Positions 57,324 to 64,000 of a DNA stretch of 64,000 nucleotides are shown here, in pieces. The notes under the pieces are model-generated. The model did no database searches. It was not told the origin of the DNA and was given only the letters and a program-made list of their open reading frames with translations. A program made the translations under genes and the position numbers. Numbering within the stretch: the stretch's first letter is position 1; each line of letters starts with the position of its first letter. This DNA is from Adiantum capillus-veneris. Its lineage: Eukaryota > Streptophyta > Polypodiopsida > Polypodiales > Pteridaceae. Location of the stretch: assembly GCA_014529385.2 (NCBI GenBank), contig CM043956.1:84993721-85057720 (forward strand). The letters run 5' to 3'.

Positions 57324-57882
57324 TGTCACGGCTAGGGACTTGCTACGCGTCGTGTGCGAGCCACAAAGGCTCCTAGCACACAGTCATACAACAGACAAGC
57401 TCACAAGGAAGAACAGTGTGTCACTCACCTTCCTGCGTAGTTGCGAATGAAGGATTCCCGCGCCGCGAAGAAGAGGGAGACGCCGCTACGCCACACTCAA
57501 CCGCCTCGCCGCCTTCGTGCCGCCGCAACGCTCGATCACACACACACTCTCACACTCTCTCTCTCACACACGTACACACACACACACACACACACACAAG
57601 GAGATGGTGAAGGAGAAGGTGGAGATGGAGCAAGAGCAGCTTCTATTGCACAATGAGAGAATGAGTAAAAATTAGGTTTAGTGGCTTTTATATGAGCTCA
57701 CCCCATTCACACTTGGGCGCCCATACTTAGCCAACTAACTCCTTGAATATTCCAGTTAGAGTGCGCATGTCATCGGCGATCACCCTTACCCTGTTCCTAT
57801 TGGTCCGACAAGCCCGGTACTTGACTCTAAATAATACAACGTTTATAGATCATAGGGTGTCCGTGTGCCGTGAGGGTTAACA
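57324..57882 (-). repeat. 5' LTR of the inner gypsy element
   Basis: 559 bp, matches 44,310-44,916 apart from scattered substitutions and the shorter (CA)n tract. Followed by AGCAT target duplication. Confidence 0.95.
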
Positions 57883-59745
57883 AGCATCTTCTTGTACTTT
57901 CCTTACACCAGGTGTCCTGACAGCCGGAATTCCAAATTCCTCATCAAGACTTTGTTCAGAACCATCTGAATCCATGTCTACATGTGAAAAACCTGATGAT
58001 GCATCAGCCATAAAGGGAGGTTCATCAACCTTTTCCTTTCCTTTTCGTGATACATTCCCTGTACCTGTTGGTGTAGTAACCTGCGTACGTAGTCTACCAT
58101 TCCATGGTTTCTCAACAGAGCCACGAGAAGAGGACTCTTGTGGTCCACTCAAAACCTGTGACTGTGGCCTCACATTTTGTACAACCACATCATCTTTTAC
58201 ATCAGCCCCAATAGTGCCATGTGCATTACTGTACCAGCTGCTCATCTCATCAAAGACTACATCTCTGCTCACTCGTAATTCTCGTGTAGTAGGATTGTAG
58301 CACCTGTACCCCTTTTGTTCAAGGGAATATCCCACAAGAATACATTTCTCTGCTTTAGGATCCAATTTCCTACGCAACTCATCTGGTACATGGCCGTAAG
58401 CTATGCAGCCAAACACTTTCAAGTGTGCCAAATCAGGCTTTGTACCTGTAAACTTTTCCTCAGGTGTTACATCATGCACCGCAGCTGTAGGTGTCCTATT
58501 CATAATGTACACAGGTGTATTTACGGCTTCAGCCCAGAAATGATGAGGCATGTTCTTCTCATTCATCAATGCACGTGCAACCTCTGTAATGTGCCTGTTT
58601 TTCCTTTCTGCGACCCCATTCTGTTGTGGAGTATATCTACATGTAAACTGCCAGCGTATACCATGCATTCACAGAAAATCTGAAAAATCATTGGAGAAGT
58701 ACTCTCCCCCTCCATCTGACCTCAATGTCTTGATTTGCATATCTGTCTCCTTCTCAATCATGACTTTGAAGTCTTGAAAGTGACCAAACACTTCACTTTT
58801 GTTACGCATGAAGTAGACCCATACTTTCCTTGTATGGTCATCAATGAAAGAGACATAATACCTGCAACCATGTATACTTGCAGTATCGGTTGGACCCCAA
58901 ACATCTGTGTGCACCACCTCAAGTGGCTTTTTACATACATTGCGCTCATGTGGAAATGAGCCCTTTGACTGTTTTCCAAACTGGCATGCTGCACACACTT
59001 TATGCATACCATCCACCTTGAATTTGGGCAAACCTTTTACAATCTGTTTTGATTGCATGCTGCGCAATCTCTGCTCATTGACATGGCCAATGCGTTTGTG
59101 CCAAATGTCAACATCAGCCACAACACCTGTGCCCTTTGCAAATAATGCAGCTTTTACCTCAAGCATGTCTACATTCAGCGTAAACATTCTGCCCACACAT
59201 TTTCGATCTGTGATCAGCTTACAGCCATTCTGGAAATCTTCTACATAACAGCCATTTGGATTGAAGCGAACCTGCAAACCCTGCTCAACCATTTGTCCAA
59301 CAGAAACAAGATTCTTTGTAATGTTTGGGACATGAAGTACATCTGCTAAGTACTTTGATTTCCCACTCTTCGTATTTAGAGGTATGTCCCCTACATGAGC
59401 AATGGGGTGAGCTGTGTCATCTCCTGTCTGCACATAGCGTGACACATCTAGTTTGCGCATATCTCTAAACCACTCTCCACGAGACGTCATGTGATTAGAG
59501 GCACCTGAATCCACATACCAAACATCATCTTGGGTGGAATTCTCTGCAGTCATTGTATTCATTACATGCTGCATAACAAACATGCGCTCGTTTTTGCTGT
59601 CATCTGCATCTCTGCTAGTAGATGCATAGTTGCCCTGTTCTCTCTTTCCACTTGCTTTTCCCTTTGGACAGTCACGTGACATGTGACCTCTTTCACCACA
59701 AGTCCAACATTCTCTGTTATTTGGAGTATGTTGCTGCCTGCTTGA
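57883..59745 (-). pseudogene. Copia zinc knuckle, protease and integrase (5' part of pol)
   Basis: Zinc knuckle CWTCGERGHMSRDC, protease WYVDSGASNHMT, pre-integrase HKRIGH..CAACQFGK, integrase core FIDDHTRKVWVYF, RSDGGGEY and PQQNGVAERKNR (D,D,E kept) and the KVFGCIAYGHVP / RVSRDVVFDE linker. A TGA at 58,669-58,671 interrupts the integrase. The frame ends at 57,883 at the gypsy insertion and resumes in phase at 44,309. Confidence 0.94.
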
Positions 59746-60537
59746 TCATGTACCACGACCTCTTTGACTCCCCCTGCCTTGAGACTGGTTTCCCCTGCCA
59801 CCTGTATTGTTTTGATTTGATTGACCTTCCAAAAATTGGCCCCTGCAACCCCTTGGGCCTCGACCACGACCTCTACCTCTACCTCTGTTGGAGTTAGAAT
59901 AGAAGGCTTGTTCAGAATTATTTCTGCCATGAAAAGAAGATGTGTCAAGGTTCTTCTCCTCAAGAATAAGCATAGAAATCAAATCTTGGAACACGGGGAT
60001 GTCGTCTCTTGTATTCATGGAAGACCTAAAATGTACATACTCATCTCCTAGACCATCCAAGCATGCACGAACAATGTCATCGTCTTCCACTGAGACTTTA
60101 ATAGATCCAAGAGCCTCAATGATACTCTTGATCTTCAAGGCATAATCATTGATTGAGAGGTTGTTCCTCTTAACCTGATTTAGCTCCGACTTTAGTTGAA
60201 GCTTCCTGGCCTTGGTGTTCACCTCGAACACTCTGCCTAAGTTTCTCCATGCAATGGCGGGGGTTTCATCATCCTGTAGATAGCCCATCATGCCATCTGT
60301 GATGCTCATAGAAAGCCAATACATCACTTTGCTCTGGCCTTGTTGCCAGTCCCTCAAAGCTTTCCTTTGTTCTGCTGTAGCATTTGCCTCTGGAATCTCT
60401 GGTTCCTTTTCATTGTCTCCTTCTACATAGTCCCAATAACCTTTTCCTTTTAGGAAATTTGTTATTCTGAACTTCCATGCAGGGTAGTTATTTTTCTCAA
60501 GCTTCTCAGTAACAATCTGACTAAAACCGTCAGACAT
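59746..60537 (-). pseudogene. Copia Gag
   Basis: 263 codons from MSDGFSQIVTEKLEKNNYPA, with the copia Gag helices (WRNLGRVFEVNTKARKLQLK, LNQVKRNNLSINDYALKIKS) and a Gly/Arg-rich tail. A TGA at 59,746-59,748 separates it from the zinc knuckle, which follows in the same frame. Start is about 250 bp inside the 5' LTR end, as usual. Confidence 0.93.
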
Positions 60538-60800
60538 CTTGAAGCACTAAGACAAAATAGCTGCAAACTGCAAAAACCTGCAAATCTGTTGAACCTGCTA
60601 TCGTGGTACCTGTAACGCTTTCTACACTCAACGAGTGTCCACAATCAAGCGTACATACAACCACTGTACTTGTAGAGTAAATCTCTGTATACTGCACTTT
60701 GGAGACCTGTTCAGAAACTTGTGCAAAGGGATTGCGAACAAAGGGATTGTGATGCTCTTGCTCTCTTAGCCTCTCTTGCCTGCACCAGGCTCTGATACCA

Positions 60801-61122
60801 TGTAAAGAATGAGGATGCAAGAGAGCTACACAAGACAAGCACAAAGAACACAGAGATGGAAAGCTTCTTCTTCTTCTTCACAGAAAAGAGAGTACAAAAT
60901 GACTAAGTGCTAAAGCTGAAAAGTAGCACATATGTACATGCGGTCACTAAGTGTGAACTCGCTAGAAGCGTACTAGGATGGCACTATAAGTGTAGTCCAG
61001 CTATAGAATCACTGGCAGAGATCCTCTATGTCGGTCACCTAACGCGCCAGTGAGTAAATGCCGTAAGCGGCCATGACCCATAGTGGATGCCAGCTCAAGG
61101 TGTAGAGCTTGACATCTCAACA
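60801..61122 (-). repeat. 5' LTR of the nested copia element, with primer-binding site
   Basis: 322 bp. Next to it, complement of 60,781-60,800 begins TGGTATCAGAGCC, a perfect initiator tRNA-Met site. Confidence 0.96.
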
Positions 61123-61127
61123 CCATC

Positions 61128-61937
61128 CACATCTAATTCCTCTTCTGACATTTCCCTAATTCTCTCTTCAACTCTCTTACAAGCTGTCACCCTGTTCAAA
61201 AGAACTCTATTGCTACTCTCCAATGTAGCATTCAATGTATTCATCTCAGTCATTTCACCCTGCAAAACAGTAAACCATTCATCCCTCCATTCAGCTAATC
61301 TGCCTGAAGTCTTCTCCCTAGATGCCAGCATCTTCTTGTAAGAAGCCAACTCAGTTTTCAGCACCTCCCAACTCTTAGTCAACTGCTTAACCTCTTGTTG
61401 TAGCAGGATCTCCTCAGTTCTACTCTTCTTACTTTTCTCTACATCTTCCTTGAGCTGCTCAATTTTTGTATGCATTCTATTATTTTCCCTCTTAATTAAG
61501 GTAGAGTCCATCACCTGTTGCTCCACATACTCTTTAACCATGCCAATAGCATTTTGGACTTCTTTGAAGGAAACATTAGTAAAATTTGGTTTAGTCACCC
61601 TTGGTTCCTCAGCTACAGAATCTCCAATGTTCATACCAGGTACCTCTACTGGTGTTTTGCCCTTCAGTTTCTTCAACTTGAACCCTGTCTTCACTAACAT
61701 TGGTGTTGTAGATTTATCACCTGTTTCCAATGCTCCTTCAAACAATAGCTCACCAAACTCTTTTTCCAACTTCACTTTCACTGTGTCCAAAGACTCCTTG
61801 CTAGAATAACCAGCAACCATCAAGCTTTGAACATCCTTTGTCATGTATAAGGTCTTTTGGTCATCATGCAACTTCTGTCTTTTCTCTTTTTTCTGTGGAG
61901 AGACTAAGTCTACAGGTAACTGTCCCTCCCCTGGCAT
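61128..61937 (-). CDS. Coiled-coil ORF of the outer gypsy element, cut by copia
   Basis: Begins MPGEGQLPVDLVSPQKKEK. Basic N-terminus, then a long heptad-like helix (RENNRMHTKIEQLKEDVEKS, MTEMNTLNATLESSNRVLL) consistent with a coiled coil. The copia target site lies in ELDVDG; beyond it the frame continues at 42,315. The region upstream (62,125-61,938) reads GWANIIFDRMKFEIYTK with stops nearby, so this ORF was probably once joined to the env-position ORF at 62,722. Function unknown. Confidence 0.65.
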
Positions 61938-62125
61938 AATTTTTCCCTAAAGTATACTCTGATTTGTCACATACTGAAACACAGCAACCAAATAAGGACC
62001 CACTTTTGTAGTTTTGTCCTTTCTCTTTTGCTTAGTATAAATTTCAAACTTCATCCTATCAAAGATGATATTAGCCCATCCAACCTGCCTGCCATTAAAA
62101 TACCATAATTCTCCCTTCTAATATA

Positions 62126-62722
62126 TTATGATTTGACAAGCAAAAACACTCTTTCAAGCAACCATCTAACTTGTTGTAACCTAGCCTGATTCTTCATGCC
62201 AAACAGTTGAGAGTAATGCCTGCCTCCTTGTGACTGCCCAAAGGCTTTTGTCATCTCTCTTTCTGTGGCTTTACCAAACTCATTGTCCTCTTGTGTAGGT
62301 ATATCAAACACTTTTGACACAAGCTCCTTAGTAAGGTAATTGTCAGTAAAAATCTGTCCATCATTAGCGTGCAATTGATTTAAGTAAACCTTTGCCATGT
62401 GACTCTGTCTCCATGCAATCCATGGGAGTCTTGCAAAGTGCAACAGCCCGATGTTCTTTAACCAGAAAGTATTTTTCTCCTGAAGGGGTAACTCATACCT
62501 GAAGTCAATGAAGGTATACTCTGAACTTCCTTCTTCTCTTGAGGGTGGTGAAGTTTGAACAAGGGTATACATCTCCAAATCATCATCATCTTCACTACAC
62601 TCATCAACCACCATCCTCTGTCTCCAAGTCGTGCGCACAGGTCTTTGTGTCATAAATGTTTCTTCATCTTCACCACAAGAGTCTGACTTAGCAGCGCCAG
62701 GAGTTCTGCGTGGAGTTGCCAT
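62126..62722 (-). CDS. Env-position extra ORF of the outer gypsy element, fused to pol
   Basis: From MATPRRTPGAAKSD at 62,722, in frame with the end of pol without a stop. Acidic segment (ECSEDDDDLEMY), then NIGLLHFARLPWIAWRQSHM, LVSKVFDIPTQEDNEFGK and ARLQQVRWLLERVFLLV. The pattern fits the 'plant transposon protein' or env-like ORFs found after pol in Athila/Tat elements, where function is unknown. No signal peptide; the last segment is weakly hydrophobic. Assignment from memory of the family. Confidence 0.55.
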   Translation of the reverse strand: MATPRRTPGAAKSDSCGEDEETFMTQRPVRTTWRQRMVVDECSEDDDDLEMYTLVQTSPPSREEGSSEYTFIDFRYELPLQEKNTFWLKNIGLLHFARLPWIAWRQSHMAKVYLNQLHANDGQIFTDNYLTKELVSKVFDIPTQEDNEFGKATEREMTKAFGQSQGGRHYSQLFGMKNQARLQQVRWLLERVFLLVKS

Positions 62723-64000
62723 GCTAGTGCATGCAAAAGAGTAACGCAGAAAATGAAATCGCTGCTCACGCACGTAATTGGCTTTCTCTAAAATGATAGC
62801 TTTAGTCACTGGCTCGCATGTGTGAGAAATCACAATCAAAATTACATCATGGCTTATATCCTCCTTTTGGGCTTCCAAATTTGGTCCAAAAAATGGCTTT
62901 ATAATGAAACCGTTTATAGGTTTGACTATGACTTTCCCTGACTCATCAGCCAAAATGAAAGTATTTGGCCCCAGTGCTCTAATGATTTGAAATGGCCCCA
63001 CATATCTGAGTTCTAACTTGCCAGGCATGTGTCCCAGCTTGCTGTTGTAGACCATTACCCAATCTCCTGCAGAAAAAATTTTAAATTTAATGTTCCTATT
63101 AATCCAAGCCTGTCTTCTTTGCTGAATGATCTCTGCTGTATACATGCTTTGAATCTTGTCCTCTTCTAGTTTCAACAATGCCTCCTTCCTATAGTTAACT
63201 AACTCTTCAACGGACAACTTCTGTTGAACTGCCACCTTGAGACTTGGTACCAAGAATTCCATAGGCACCACTGCCTCCAATCCATAAACTAGCTTAAAGG
63301 GTGTCATGCATGTTGTTACCTTAAAGGCAGTTCTAAAAGCCCAGAGTGTAGAATCCAATTTTTCATCCCAGTCAGTCCTATTTTGATTTACTATCCTCAC
63401 CAAAATTTTGTTGGTGTTTTCTGCTCCTCTCTTAACTGCAAAAGCACACTTTGCTAGATTCAATGACAACCTGAACTCCCTGCATTTTTGAAAACACAGT
63501 CTCAGGTGCCCAAGGTGTTCCTGCTTCTTTCCAAAAACACTGAAATCATCTAGAAAAACCCTCATGAATTTTGTCAAAAACTCTGAAAATACATGTTGCA
63601 CTGCTTTCTGAAATGTTGGGGGAGCATTCTTCAGGCCAAATGTCATCACATTGCTAGCATATACCCCCCATTCAGTCACAAAAGCAATTTTATCTATGTC
63701 TCCAAATGCCATTGCAATTTGGTTATACCCACTAAAGCCATCCAAGAAGGTATAAATCTCATGTCCAGCTATTGCATCTAATAGTGTATCACAAAAAGGC
63801 AAAGGGAATGGATCAGTCACTGTAGCAGCATTGAGTTTCTTGTAGTCTACACATACCCTGATCTTTCCATTCTTCTTTGGAACTACAACAATTGGTGTCA
63901 ACCAAGTAACCTCTCCCTCAGGATAAATAAAACCAATAGCTAAAAGCTTATCAATCTTTTCTTTCACCTGTTTGGCATAATTGGGATTCATCGTGTACCT
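62723..64000 (-). pseudogene. Gypsy pol with RT fused to integrase C-terminus by internal deletion (partial)
   Basis: The frame enters from beyond 64,000. RT motifs: WLTPIVVVPKKNGKIRVC, FLDGFSGYNQI, MTFGLKNAPPTFQKA and VFLDDFSVFGKK. At about 63,430 RT stops after KCAFAVKRG and the next residues (AENTNKILVRIVNQNRTDW) belong to the integrase core end, followed by the integrase C-terminal domain (AGDWVMVYNSKLG, GPFQIIRALG). The RT thumb, RNase H and most of integrase are missing, yet the frame is kept. Non-functional pol. Confidence 0.9.

Larger units (their letters stand above)
44310..57882 (-). mobile_element. 13.6-kb Ty3/gypsy element with accessory domains, nested in copia
   Basis: LTRs of 607 bp (44,310-44,916) and 559 bp (57,324-57,882), target duplication AGCAT at 44,305-44,309 and 57,883-57,887. 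Primer-binding site TGGCGCCGCTATCGGGGA (complement of 57,302-57,319) and polypurine tract AGGAAGGGGGGG next to the 3' LTR. Minus-strand order: ORF0 (56,306), gag (55,499), gag-protease-RT-RNase H (54,743-49,398), integrase plus second protease-like domain (49,394-46,953) and a small 3' ORF (46,742-46,284). Youngest of the three nested elements. Confidence 0.97.
42316..61122 (-). mobile_element. Ty1/copia element, split by a nested gypsy element
   Basis: LTRs of 322 bp at 42,316-42,637 (3') and 60,801-61,122 (5'), differing at about 14 positions by eye. Target duplication CCATC at 42,311-42,315 and 61,123-61,127. Primer-binding site is a perfect TGGTATCAGAGC next to the 5' LTR (complement of 60,789-60,800) and the polypurine tract CTCAAGGGGGAG is next to the 3' LTR. 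Gag-pol order is normal. The polyprotein frame is cut at codon-level by the gypsy insertion (57,883/44,309) and would be continuous without it. Confidence 0.96.
41251..64000 (-). mobile_element. Outer Athila/Tat-like gypsy element, split by a nested copia element, runs off the window
   Basis: Minus-strand order: pol (64,000-62,723), env-position extra ORF (62,722-62,126), coiled-coil ORF (61,937-61,123), then after the copia insertion the rest of that ORF (42,315-41,680) and a 3' LTR (41,251-41,652). VFLDDFSVFG in RT is the Athila/Tat form of the YxDD box, and extra 3' ORFs are common in that lineage. The 5' part lies beyond 64,000. Total content here without the nested copia is about 3.9 kb. 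Confidence 0.8.

Overview
The window is repeat-rich nuclear DNA of a land plant. The evidence is Ty1/copia and Ty3/gypsy retrotransposons with plant-type primer-binding sites, introns with GT..AG ends, many compound (GT)n(GA)n microsatellites, and a gene family resembling plant BYPASS1/ROH1 proteins. A large-genome plant (possibly a fern or lycophyte) would fit, but the species cannot be fixed from the sequence. No ordinary intact single-copy host gene was recognised. No tRNA, rRNA or CRISPR array was seen.

Layout. 1-18,619: duplicated segments and dispersed AT-rich repeats. They carry two broken copies and one remnant of a BPS1/ROH1-like gene on the minus strand (5,703-6,758; 14,086-15,038; 1,672-1,766), plus a truncated copia pol with tandem repeats, polypurine tract and part of a 3' LTR (8,127-11,220). 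18,625-31,596: a degenerate copia-type LTR element with a 5-bp target duplication (GATTG). Nested in it is a 9.5-kb DNA element (19,177-28,725) with 30-bp terminal inverted repeats. 32,636-38,237: a minus-strand gypsy element with about 1.1-kb LTRs that has gag and protease but no reverse transcriptase. 38,238-41,250: unassigned low-complexity DNA. 41,251-64,000 and beyond: a three-level nest. An outer Athila/Tat-like gypsy element is split by a copia element (42,316-61,122, TSD CCATC), which is itself split by a 13.6-kb gypsy element (44,310-57,882, TSD AGCAT). All three lie on the minus strand.

The most unusual part is the DNA element at 19,177-28,725. On the plus strand it encodes a multi-exon protein with a DDE-like residue pattern (a candidate transposase), followed by a protein with an unmistakable histone H3 fold. 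That H3 has an acidic/lysine-rich tail in place of the normal H3 tail. On the minus strand are two multi-exon genes that I do not recognise. The two gene pairs converge on an intergenic region holding two hairpins that share the same stem. A DNA transposon carrying its own H3-like histone is, as far as I can judge, the best candidate here for an undescribed system.

A second surprise is in the inner gypsy element: its polyprotein carries a second retropepsin-like domain downstream of the integrase. The same element has substitutions of catalytic residues in RT and RNase H, so it is probably dead despite a 1,781-codon open frame.
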